Of a stretch of DNA of 5,419 bases, positions 1-5,419 are shown piece by piece. The DNA is from Nocardia sp. GTDB lineage: Bacteria > Actinomycetota > Actinomycetes > Mycobacteriales > Mycobacteriaceae. The notes beneath the pieces are model-generated. The model was given only the letters and a program-made list of their open reading frames with translations, was not told the origin of the DNA and did not search any database. The position numbers were made by a program, and so were the translations under genes. Position 1 is the first letter of the stretch. Each line of letters begins with the position of its first letter. The stretch spans positions 1 to 5,419 of the forward strand of contig JABFXT010000735.1 of assembly GCA_013361595.1 (NCBI GenBank), given 5' to 3'.

Positions 1-396
1 GGGGCCGAGGCCCCGGCGCCGCTGCTGCGGGCCGGCGATGTGGCCCGGGAGGCCGCACCGCTGTTCGCGGGCGCCCGGGTGGAGCGGCTGCTGGTGCTCA
101 TCTGCGATGCGCGCAACCGGCCACGGCAGCGGGTCTTCGTCGCCGAAGGCGCCATCGACGAGGTCGCGGTGCCGGTTCGCGAGATCCTGAACACGGTTCT
201 GCGCCACGACGGCCGCGCCTTCGCGCTGGCCCATAATCACCCCTCCGGTGATCCGACGCCCAGCCCGGACGATCGCCGTGCAAGTACGCTGCTCGCCGCG
301 GCGGCGCGGACGGTGGGGTTGCGGTTCCTGGACCATGTGGTGGTCGCGGGCGAGAGCTGGCGGCGCGCCAGCCCGTTCGACGAGGATTTTCCGTGA
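1..396 (+). CDS. radC: RadC-family JAB/MPN+ domain protein, 3' part (5' end outside window)
   Basis: The frame is open from base 1 to the TGA at 394-396. The GTG at 40 is only an internal candidate, because the upstream codons continue a plausible RadC-like sequence (LLRAGDVA), so the gene is cut by the left edge. The visible part is essentially the JAB/MPN+ metalloprotease-like domain. It carries a complete JAMM motif, HNHPSGDPTPSPDD, starting at the His codon 232-234. This fits H-x-H-x7-S-x2-D, the zinc-binding signature, and an upstream Glu (AEG, about codon 145-147) sits where the family's conserved Glu is expected. The LDHVVVAGES stretch is also typical of RadC. The usual N-terminal helix-hairpin-helix region is not visible. 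RadC was named as a DNA repair protein, but that role is disputed and the true substrate is unknown. The gene converges on the importer operon and shows no functional link to it. Family call firm; function unknown. Confidence 0.9.
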   Translation, partial: GAEAPAPLLRAGDVAREAAPLFAGARVERLLVLICDARNRPRQRVFVAEGAIDEVAVPVREILNTVLRHDGRAFALAHNHPSGDPTPSPDDRRASTLLAAAARTVGLRFLDHVVVAGESWRRASPFDEDFP

Positions 397-452
397 GTCA
401 CCATCCCACCGCTACCGGGCCCGCGGCACGACCGGACCGAGAGTGAGGTCGC

Positions 453-1364
453 TCAGGCGTCCGGTTCGGCGACGACGGCGGCCGCCGGCCCGGCAGCGGC
501 CGCACTGCGGGCCCGGCGGCGACCGGCGGCCAGCCGGGACCCGATCAGCCCCTGCCGCGGCGCGAACAGGTAGACCGCGGTGAACACCACGCCCTGGGCC
601 AGCACAATGGTGGCGCCCGGCGCGGTATCGGCGTAATAGCTCACGTACAGGCCGGTGATCGCGCAGATCCCCGACAGCGTCGGGGCGATCATCAGCATCC
701 GCGCGAACCGGTCGGTGAGCAGATAGGCGGTCGCGCCGGGAATGATCAACATCGCCACCACGAGGATCACGCCGACCGCCTGTAACGCCACCACCGAGGT
801 CAATGCGAGCAGGCCGAGCAGGGTCGCACCGAGAACCCGCGGATTCAGCCCGAGCGCGTACGCATGGATGGGGTCGAAGGCGTACAGCGTGAAGTCGCGG
901 CGTTTGAGGACGAGCGCGGCGAAGACGAAGGCGGCCAGCCCGGTGATCTGGATCAGCTCCTCCTGGCTCACCCCCAGCAGGTTGCCGAAGATGATGTGGT
1001 TGAGATCGGTATTGCTGGGTGTCACCGAGATGAGTACCAGGCCGAAGGCGAACAGGGTGGTGAACACGATGCCGATGGCCGCGTCCTCCTTCACCCGGCT
1101 CGTATCGCGGACCAATCCGATCAATCCGACCGCCAGGAACCCGAAGATCACCGCGCCGACGGCGAACGGTACCCCCGCGATATAGGCGAGCACCACGCCC
1201 GGCAGCACCGCATGCGATACCGCGTCCCCCATCAGCGACCAGCCCACCAGCACGAGCCAGCAGGACAGCAGGCCGCAGACGACCGCCGCGACCACGCTGG
1301 CGGTGAGCGCCCGCACCATGAACGCGTAGCGCATCGGTTCGAGGAGGAATTCGAGCAGGTCCAT
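453..1364 (-). CDS. mntC: Metal-ion (probably Mn) ABC transporter permease
   Basis: Integral membrane permease of the ABC-3 (ZnuB/MntB/SitC) family, 303 residues from the ATG at 1364, normal for the family. About eight or nine hydrophobic helices are visible, roughly residues 18-40, 52-63, 66-86, 96-115, 138-153, 177-216 (probably two), 222-242 and 250-268. Family landmarks are MGDAVSHAVLPG (residues 45-56), IIFGNLLGVS (124-133) and IIPGATAYLLTDRF (207-220). The last ~25 residues are an Arg/Ala-rich cytoplasmic tail. Start choice: ATG at 1364 has GGTGAG upstream (1374-1369) and leaves 5 nt after the ATPase stop. A GTG at 1373 would overlap that stop as GTGA and add three residues (VSV). Both are credible. 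The same frame stays open far upstream across the ATPase gene, but that is only a high-GC shadow. There is one permease gene, so it presumably forms a homodimer. The Mn assignment rests mainly on the binding protein. Confidence 0.93.
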   Translation of the reverse strand: MDLLEFLLEPMRYAFMVRALTASVVAAVVCGLLSCWLVLVGWSLMGDAVSHAVLPGVVLAYIAGVPFAVGAVIFGFLAVGLIGLVRDTSRVKEDAAIGIVFTTLFAFGLVLISVTPSNTDLNHIIFGNLLGVSQEELIQITGLAAFVFAALVLKRRDFTLYAFDPIHAYALGLNPRVLGATLLGLLALTSVVALQAVGVILVVAMLIIPGATAYLLTDRFARMLMIAPTLSGICAITGLYVSYYADTAPGATIVLAQGVVFTAVYLFAPRQGLIGSRLAAGRRRARSAAAAGPAAAVVAEPDA

Positions 1365-1369
1365 CACAC

Positions 1370-2104
1370 TCACCGCTGCCCGATGACGTCGAGACCGAAG
1401 GCGAGCGCGAGGTTTTCCGGTCGCAACGCCTCGGCCGGGGCGCCGTGCACCAGTACCCGTCGCATCAGCAATACGGCTTCGTCGGCCAGTCCGGGCAGCG
1501 CGTGCAGATCGTGGGTGGAGATCAGCACGGTCGCCCCGTCGGCGGCGAGTTCCTTCAGCAGGCCGGTGATCGTCGCCTCGGACCTCTTGTCCACTCCGGC
1601 GAACGGTTCGTCGAGCAGCAGGATCCGGGCACCCTGCGCGATACCGCGGGCCACGAACGCCCGTTTGCGCTGTCCGCCGGAGAGCTGACCGATCTGACGG
1701 CCGGCCAGATCGGTAAGTTCGACCCGCTCCAGCGCTTCGTCCACCGCGGCCCGGTCGGCTCGACCCGCCCGCCGGGTGAACCCCATCCGGCCGTACCGTC
1801 CGGTGGTCACCACATCGCGCACCGACAGCGGGAACGACCAGTCCACGGCCTCGTTCTGCGGTACATAACCCAGCACCCCGGCCCGCCGGGCCGCCGGCGG
1901 TCGCGCACCGCCGATCCGGACCGTGCCGCGATCCGGGGTGATCATGCCCATGATGGTCTTGAACAGGGTCGATTTCCCGGACCCGTTCATCCCGATGAGG
2001 GCGCACACCCGGCCGGCATCCACGCTCAGCCGGACCTCGTCCAGGGCCTGGACCTGGCCGTAGTAGACGGTGACGCCGTCGACGTCGATCGCGGGGATTG
2101 TCAT
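1370..2104 (-). CDS. mntB: Metal-ion (probably Mn) ABC transporter ATP-binding protein
   Basis: Cytoplasmic ATPase that would power import through the adjacent permease; 244 residues, full length for the ZnuC/MntB/SitB group. All nucleotide-binding motifs are intact: Walker A GMNGSGKST (residues 38-46), Q-loop YVPQNE (Gln83), ABC signature LSGGQ (141-145), Walker B ILLLDEP with Asp165/Glu166, D-loop GVD (170-172) and switch His198 in ISTHDL. The VDWSFPLSVRDVVTTGRYGRMG stretch after the Q-loop is characteristic of metal importers of this family. The ATG start at 2104 overlaps the mntA stop as ATGA and is preceded by GGGAG at 2115-2111 with a 6-nt spacer, a good ribosome binding site, so the start is well supported and translation is probably coupled to mntA. 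Nothing is missing or unusual. Family assignment is firm; the choice of Mn over Zn or Fe is inferred from the operon's binding protein. Confidence 0.95.
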   Translation of the reverse strand: MTIPAIDVDGVTVYYGQVQALDEVRLSVDAGRVCALIGMNGSGKSTLFKTIMGMITPDRGTVRIGGARPPAARRAGVLGYVPQNEAVDWSFPLSVRDVVTTGRYGRMGFTRRAGRADRAAVDEALERVELTDLAGRQIGQLSGGQRKRAFVARGIAQGARILLLDEPFAGVDKRSEATITGLLKELAADGATVLISTHDLHALPGLADEAVLLMRRVLVHGAPAEALRPENLALAFGLDVIGQR

Positions 2105-3018
2105 GGCCTGCTCCCGGTGAGTGCTGCGGCTATGGTCTGGGCGTCGTGCCGGATCAGGTCCAGATAGGTCGGTACCGGGCCGTCGGCGGCCGAGAGCGAA
2201 TCCACGTAGAGCACCCCGCCGAACTCCGCGCCGGTGGCTTCGACGACTCGGCGCATCGGGGCATCGGAGACGGTGGATTCGCAGAACACCGCCGGGACCT
2301 CGTGGTCCCGAACATATTCGATGACTCCGGTGATCTGCTGCGGCGTGGCCTGCTGTTCGGCGTTGACCGGCCAGATGTAGTACTCCGAGAGCCCGGCGTC
2401 GCGGGCCAGGTAGGAGAACGCGCCCTCACAGGTCACCAGCGCACGCTGGCGCCGGGGCAGGTTCGCGAGATCGGCGACGAGCTCGTCGTGCACCTGCTGC
2501 AACTGCTGTTTGTAGGTCTCGCCGTTGGCACGGAAGTCCGCCGCGTGTTCGGGAACGAGCCGGGAGAAGGCAGCGGCGATATTGTCCACGTAGGTCTGCA
2601 CGTTGAGCGGCGACATCCAGGCATGCGGATTGGGTTTCCCGGCGTAGGCGTCGGAGGTGATCGGGACCGACGCCACCCCCTCGCTGACGGTGACGTGTTC
2701 GGCGTCGAGATCGGCGACGAACTGGCCGAACCAGGCTTCCAGGTTCATTCCGTTGTCGAGGATGAGGTCGGCTTTGGCGGCGCGTTTGATATCGCCCGGC
2801 GTGGGTTCGTAGCCGTGGATCTCGGCGCCGGGTTTGGTGAGCGACTGGACTTCGAGATATCCGCCCGCGACGTTCGAGGCGATATCGGCCAGCACGGTGA
2901 AGGTGGTGGCGACGACCGGCTCACCGGTGCGCGGCAGATGGAACGTATCGCAGGCGGTGAGTACGACCGTGAGGCCGCAGGCCGCGAGCACGGCGGCGAT
3001 CCGGGGAAACACCTGCAT
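2101..3018 (-). CDS. mntA: Mn(II)-type metal-binding lipoprotein of an ABC importer
   Basis: Substrate-binding protein of the cluster A-I (PsaA/MntC/ZnuA) family, 305 residues from the ATG at 3018. A lipoprotein signal fits: Arg6, a hydrophobic stretch at 7-20, and lipobox LTAC with Cys23 as lipid anchor, so the protein should be tethered outside the membrane. The four metal ligands can be placed by family motif: His68 in IHGYEPTPGD, His132 in NPHAW, Glu198 in TCEGAF and Asp273 in VDSL. Glu at the third site, plus YIWPVNAEQQATPQQI, matches Mn/Fe-type PsaA. Zn-type proteins have His there and usually a His-rich loop, which is absent. Cys197 and Cys246 are the only cysteines in the mature domain apart from the lipid anchor. 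The frame runs upstream to an alternative start at 3129, but that lies inside the sdhB terminator and would put 37 residues before the signal peptide, so 3018 is preferred. First gene of the operon. Fe(II) remains possible. Confidence 0.93.
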   Translation of the reverse strand: MQVFPRIAAVLAACGLTVVLTACDTFHLPRTGEPVVATTFTVLADIASNVAGGYLEVQSLTKPGAEIHGYEPTPGDIKRAAKADLILDNGMNLEAWFGQFVADLDAEHVTVSEGVASVPITSDAYAGKPNPHAWMSPLNVQTYVDNIAAAFSRLVPEHAADFRANGETYKQQLQQVHDELVADLANLPRRQRALVTCEGAFSYLARDAGLSEYYIWPVNAEQQATPQQITGVIEYVRDHEVPAVFCESTVSDAPMRRVVEATGAEFGGVLYVDSLSAADGPVPTYLDLIRHDAQTIAAALTGSRP

Positions 3019-3046
3019 TCCGAACCACCGCCTTCCACTCGGAATG
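3016..3046 (-). promoter_or_regulatory. Inverted repeat in the mntA leader that would pair with the start codon
   Basis: On the minus strand, CATTCCGA (3046-3039) is followed after 15 nt by its exact reverse complement TCGGAATG (3023-3016), whose last three bases are the mntA ATG. In the mRNA this gives an 8-bp stem, extendable by two G-U pairs. The start codon would be in the stem and the purine-rich ribosome-binding stretch GGAAGGCGGTGG in and beside the loop. The predicted leader of about 40 nt includes both arms. It may modulate mntA translation; whether it forms in vivo is unknown. Confidence 0.4.
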
Positions 3047-3051
3047 GTAAG

Positions 3052-3065
3052 TTCGGGTACCCGAA
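3052..3065. promoter_or_regulatory. Perfect 14-bp palindrome, candidate metalloregulator operator
   Basis: TTCGGGTACCCGAA is a perfect palindrome with no spacer. It touches the last base of the candidate -10 and covers the predicted transcription start, so a bound protein would block initiation. Manganese importers are commonly repressed by DtxR-family MntR proteins that bind short palindromes, so such a repressor is the leading inference. The sequence does not match the IdeR or Zur boxes I know, and I cannot recall an exact actinobacterial MntR consensus. A copy of its AAGTTCG flank recurs 22 bp away (3071-3077), inside the -35/-10 spacer. Confidence 0.5.
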
Positions 3066-3092
3066 TTATCAAGTTCGTGTGACGGAATACAA
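3065..3092 (-). promoter_or_regulatory. Candidate sigma-A-type promoter of the mntABC operon
   Basis: Reading the minus strand, GATAAT at 3070-3065 matches the -10 consensus at 5 of 6 positions. TTGTAT at 3092-3087 is a weak -35 (3 of 6), with a 16-nt spacer. Transcription would begin near 3058, giving a leader of about 40 nt before the mntA ATG. The element lies between the sdh terminator and mntA, exactly where a separate promoter is needed, in a locally AT-richer stretch. Start site not demonstrated. Confidence 0.5.
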
Positions 3093-3094
3093 GC

Positions 3095-3140
3095 GGCCGG
3101 AAAAGCGGAACCGCCCCCGTGCCGGGCACGGGGGCGGTTC
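3095..3140 (-). terminator. Intrinsic terminator of the sdh operon
   Basis: Reading the minus strand from sdhB, the arm GAACCGCCCCCGTGC (3140-3126) pairs perfectly with 3122-3108. This gives a 15-bp, very GC-rich stem with a 3-nt loop, followed by CGCTTTTCC (3107-3099), a short T tract. It begins 17 nt after the sdhB stop. A strong stem with a modest U tract is typical of high-GC actinobacterial terminators. It should separate sdh transcription from the mnt operon that begins just downstream. Confidence 0.85.
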
Positions 3141-3157
3141 TGTCGGCAGGTGCGGGC

Positions 3158-3931
3158 TCAGCGCGCGAACAGCAGAGCCCGTTTCACCTCCTGGATGGCC
3201 TTGGTGACCTCGATACCACGAGGGCAGGCATCCGTGCAGTTGAAGGTGGTGCGGCAGCGCCACACACCGTCGACCTCGTTGAGGATGTCCAGACGTTCGC
3301 GGGCGGCCTCGTCCCGGCTGTCGAAGATGAAGCGGTGCGCGTTCACGATCGCGGCCGGGCCGAAGTAACTACCGTCGGTCCAGTACACCGGGCACGAGGT
3401 GGTGCAGCAGGCGCACAGGATGCACTTGGTGGTGTCGTCGAACCGGGCGCGGTCGGCCTGGCTCTGGATCCGCTCGTAGGTCGGCTCGTTACCGGAGGTG
3501 ATCAGGTACGGCTTCACCGCGCGGAACGCGTCGAAGAACGGCTCCATGTCCACGACCAGGTCCTTCTCGACCGGCAGACCACGGATGGGCTCGACGGTGA
3601 TGGTGACCGGCTTACCGTTCTTCGGCAGCATGTCCTTCATCAGGACCTTGCAGGCCAACCGGTTCACCCCGTTGATCCGCATCGCATCGGACCCGCACAC
3701 ACCGTGCGCGCAGGAGCGCCGGAAGGTGAGCGTGCCGTCCAGGTAGGACTTGATGTAGATGAGGATGTTCAGGAACCGGTCCGTCGACAGCGCGGGCACC
3801 TGGAACGACTCCCAGCGCTGGCCCTCGCCGTCTTCGGGGTTGAACCGCGCCACCTTGACGGTGATCATGGTCGAACCTTCGGGAACCGGCGCCGGGCTCG
3901 CGGCCGTGGGATTCTCGGCTACAGCGGTCAT
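3158..3931 (-). CDS. sdhB: Succinate dehydrogenase iron-sulfur subunit
   Basis: Carries electrons from the flavin of SdhA through three iron-sulfur clusters towards the membrane quinone site (complex II). It has 257 residues, slightly longer than E. coli SdhB because of an N-terminal extension of about 20 residues (a second Met is at 22). The N-terminal ferredoxin domain holds the [2Fe-2S] ligands Cys74, Cys79, Asp82 and Cys94, with Asp at the position where many species have Cys, as in E. coli. The C-terminal domain has C-I-L-C-A-C-C-T-T-S-C-P (Cys170, 173, 176, 180) and CRTTFNCTDACP (Cys226, 232, 236). By E. coli spacing the [4Fe-4S] cluster uses 170/173/176/236 and the [3Fe-4S] uses 180/226/232. 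The ATG overlaps the sdhA stop by 1 nt (TGATG), implying coupled translation. The ribosome site GGAG is about 11 nt upstream, slightly distant. A terminator follows directly. No defects seen. Confidence 0.98.
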   Translation of the reverse strand: MTAVAENPTAASPAPVPEGSTMITVKVARFNPEDGEGQRWESFQVPALSTDRFLNILIYIKSYLDGTLTFRRSCAHGVCGSDAMRINGVNRLACKVLMKDMLPKNGKPVTITVEPIRGLPVEKDLVVDMEPFFDAFRAVKPYLITSGNEPTYERIQSQADRARFDDTTKCILCACCTTSCPVYWTDGSYFGPAAIVNAHRFIFDSRDEAARERLDILNEVDGVWRCRTTFNCTDACPRGIEVTKAIQEVKRALLFAR

Positions 3932-5419
3932 CAGTACTTACGCTCCATCGGCTCGTAACGGGTCTGCACCACCGGCTTGAAGTCGAGGCGGATATCGGAG
4001 AGGAGATCCGCGCCCTCCTTGTAGGCCATCGTGTGCCGCATGAAGTTCACGTCGTCGCGGTCCGGGTAGTCCTCGCGCGCGTGCCCGCCACGCGACTCCT
4101 TGCGGTTGAGCGCCCCGACCACCGTGACTTCGGCCAGCTCCAGCAGGAAGCCGAGCTCGACGGCCTCGAGCAGATCGCTGTTGTAGCGTTTGCCCTTGTC
4201 CTGCACCGTGATCCGGGCGTAGCGCTCCTTGAGCGCGTGGATATCGGTGAGGGCCTGCTTGAGGGTGTCCTCGGTGCGGAACACCGACGCGTTGTTGTCC
4301 ATCGACCGCTGCAGTTCGGTGCGGATGTCGGCGACCCGCTCGTTACCGTGGTCGGACAGGATCAGCGCCAGCCACTCCTGCACCATCTGCGCCGGGGCCT
4401 CCGGCATCTCGACGAACTCGGCGCGGTGCGCGTACTCCGCGGCGGCGATACCGGCCCGGCGGCCGAACACGTTGATATCGAGCAGCGAGTTGGTGCCGAG
4501 CCGGTTGGCTCCGTGCACCGAGACGCAGGCGCATTCACCGGCGGCGTAGAGGCCCGGGATGATGTCGGTGTTGTTCTTCAGCACCTCGCCCTCGATCCGG
4601 GTGGGGATACCGCCCATCACGTAGTGGCAGGTGGGGAACACCGGTACCAGTTCCTTCACCGGATCCACACCCAGGTAGGTGCGGGCGAATTCGGTGATAT
4701 CGGGGAGCTTCTCCTCGAGGACGTCCTCGCCGAGGTGGGTCACGTCGATGTAGACGTAATCCTTGTTCGGTCCGGCACCGCGGCCCTCGAGCACCTCGAG
4801 CACCATGGAGCGGGCGACGATATCGCGCGGCGCGAGGTCCTTGATGGTGGGCGCGTAGCGCTCCATGAAGCGCTCGCCGTCGGCGTTGCGCAGGATGCCG
4901 CCCTCACCTCGGACGGCTTCGGAGATCAGGATGCCCAGACCGGCCAGACCCGTCGGATGGAACTGGTGGAATTCCATGTCCTCGAGCGGCAGGCCCTTGC
5001 GGAACACGATCGCCATACCGTCGCCGGTGAGCGTGTGCGCGTTCGAGGTGGTCTTGTACATCCGGCCCGAACCGCCGGTCGCGAAGACGATCGACTTGGC
5101 GTGGAAGACGTGCAGCTCGCCGGTGGCCAGCTCGTAGGCGACCACACCGGTGGCGACCTGGCCACGGTCGGTATCGGTCAGCACGAGGTCCAGCACATAG
5201 AACTCGTTGTAGAACTCGACGTCGTGCTTGACGCAGTTCTGGTACAGCGTCTGCAGGATCATGTGACCGGTGCGGTCGGCGGCGTAGCAGGCCCGCCGGA
5301 CCGGGGCTTTGCCGTGGTCACGGGTGTGCCCGCCGAACCGGCGCTGGTCGATCTTGCCCTCGGGCGTGCGGTTGAACGGCAGACCCATCTTCTCCAGGTC
5401 CAGCACCGCGTCGATGGCC
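3931..5419 (-). CDS. sdhA: Succinate dehydrogenase flavoprotein subunit, partial (5' end outside window)
   Basis: Catalytic subunit that oxidises succinate to fumarate with a covalently bound FAD, on the cytoplasmic face of complex II. The frame is open through the right edge, beginning A-I-D-A-V-L-D-L-E-K-M-G-L-P-F. About 495 residues are present; family members have about 585-590, so roughly 90-95 are missing. That missing part includes the dinucleotide-binding start and the His that links FAD. Visible landmarks are FATGGSGRMY with NAHTLTGDG, the substrate-site FHPTG (His codon 4959-4957), the catalytic Arg in PRDIVARS (codon 4827-4825), His in TCHYVMGG (4626-4624) and Arg in GANRLG (4503-4501). 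These correspond to the succinate-binding and proton-transfer residues of E. coli SdhA. The C-terminus has SRGGHAREDYPDRDD and ends MERKY. The GTG at 5406 is internal, not the start. It precedes sdhB in the order seen in mycobacterial sdhCDAB operons. Confidence 0.98.
   Translation of the reverse strand, partial: AIDAVLDLEKMGLPFNRTPEGKIDQRRFGGHTRDHGKAPVRRACYAADRTGHMILQTLYQNCVKHDVEFYNEFYVLDLVLTDTDRGQVATGVVAYELATGELHVFHAKSIVFATGGSGRMYKTTSNAHTLTGDGMAIVFRKGLPLEDMEFHQFHPTGLAGLGILISEAVRGEGGILRNADGERFMERYAPTIKDLAPRDIVARSMVLEVLEGRGAGPNKDYVYIDVTHLGEDVLEEKLPDITEFARTYLGVDPVKELVPVFPTCHYVMGGIPTRIEGEVLKNNTDIIPGLYAAGECACVSVHGANRLGTNSLLDINVFGRRAGIAAAEYAHRAEFVEMPEAPAQMVQEWLALILSDHGNERVADIRTELQRSMDNNASVFRTEDTLKQALTDIHALKERYARITVQDKGKRYNSDLLEAVELGFLLELAEVTVVGALNRKESRGGHAREDYPDRDDVNFMRHTMAYKEGADLLSDIRLDFKPVVQTRYEPMERKY

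Noticed and set aside
393..446. Short plus-strand frame starting GTG at 393, overlapping the radC stop as GTGA.
   Set aside because: Only 17 codons, without recognisable content; a chance overlap.
431..465. Possible bidirectional terminator between the converging genes (ACCGGAC/GTCCGGT).
   Set aside because: Only 7 bp of pairing with a 21-nt loop, no T tract on either strand, and one arm is inside the permease gene.
864..1688. Long plus-strand open frame opposite the permease and ATPase genes.
   Set aside because: Antisense frame with low-complexity charged composition and no recognisable domain, typical of high-GC coding DNA.
1374..2006. Permease reading frame stays open about 214 codons upstream across the ATPase gene, suggesting a fusion protein.
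   Set aside because: The upstream part is Arg/Gly/Pro-rich shadow translation of the ATPase gene, whose own frame has all expected motifs. The permease begins cleanly at 1364 or 1373.
2466..2720. 15-nt direct repeat CGAGATCGGCGACGA at 2466-2480 and 2706-2720, 240 bp apart.
   Set aside because: Both copies encode ordinary VADL segments of MntA in the same frame with preferred codons; most likely coincidence.
2098..3207. Plus-strand open frame of 369 codons opposite mntA.
   Set aside because: It mirrors a well-supported lipoprotein gene and crosses its promoter and the sdh terminator. No family features seen.
3232..3931. Asp82 in place of Cys in the SdhB [2Fe-2S] site as a possible defect.
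   Set aside because: E. coli SdhB also has Asp at this position and is functional, so this is a normal variant.

Overview
The window is high-GC DNA, about two-thirds G+C by eye, with dense codon-biased genes. It looks like chromosome from a mycolic-acid actinobacterium of the Nocardia/Rhodococcus/Mycobacterium group. The main support is the SdhA/SdhB pair, whose iron-sulfur subunit closely resembles, as I remember them, the sequences of mycobacterial sdhCDAB operons. Genus is not provable from these 5.4 kb; Nocardia is my best guess.

Layout, left to right. (1) Bases 1-396, plus strand: the 3' part of a RadC-family JAB/MPN+ metalloprotein gene, cut by the left edge. (2) Bases 397-452: a short gap between two converging genes, with no convincing terminator. 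(3) Bases 453-3018, minus strand: a compact three-gene metal-ion ABC importer operon, transcribed in the order lipoprotein binding protein, ATPase, permease. The first two genes overlap by 4 nt (ATGA), and the last two touch at a GTGA overlap or a 5-nt gap, depending on the permease start. The binding protein has the His-His-Glu-Asp ligand set of the Mn(II)/Fe(II) type and lacks the His-rich loop of Zn(II) proteins, so I call the operon mntABC-like rather than znu. (4) Bases 3019-3107: a regulatory gap holding a candidate promoter, a perfect 14-bp palindrome over the predicted transcription start, a direct repeat, and an inverted repeat that would pair with the mntA start codon. (5) Bases 3108-3140: a strong intrinsic terminator for the sdh operon. 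(6) Bases 3158-5419, minus strand: sdhB and most of sdhA, joined by a 1-nt stop/start overlap. The start of sdhA lies beyond the right edge, and sdhC/sdhD are presumably further upstream.

Functionally, SdhA and SdhB form the catalytic, membrane-peripheral half of succinate dehydrogenase (TCA cycle and respiratory chain). The importer is a separate, terminator-insulated unit that probably supplies Mn(II), likely under a metal-responsive repressor. Nothing in the window is a clear mobile element, CRISPR array, tRNA or rRNA. The points most worth a second look are the mntA control region and a cysteine pair in MntA that matches the position of the disulfide known in cyanobacterial MntC.
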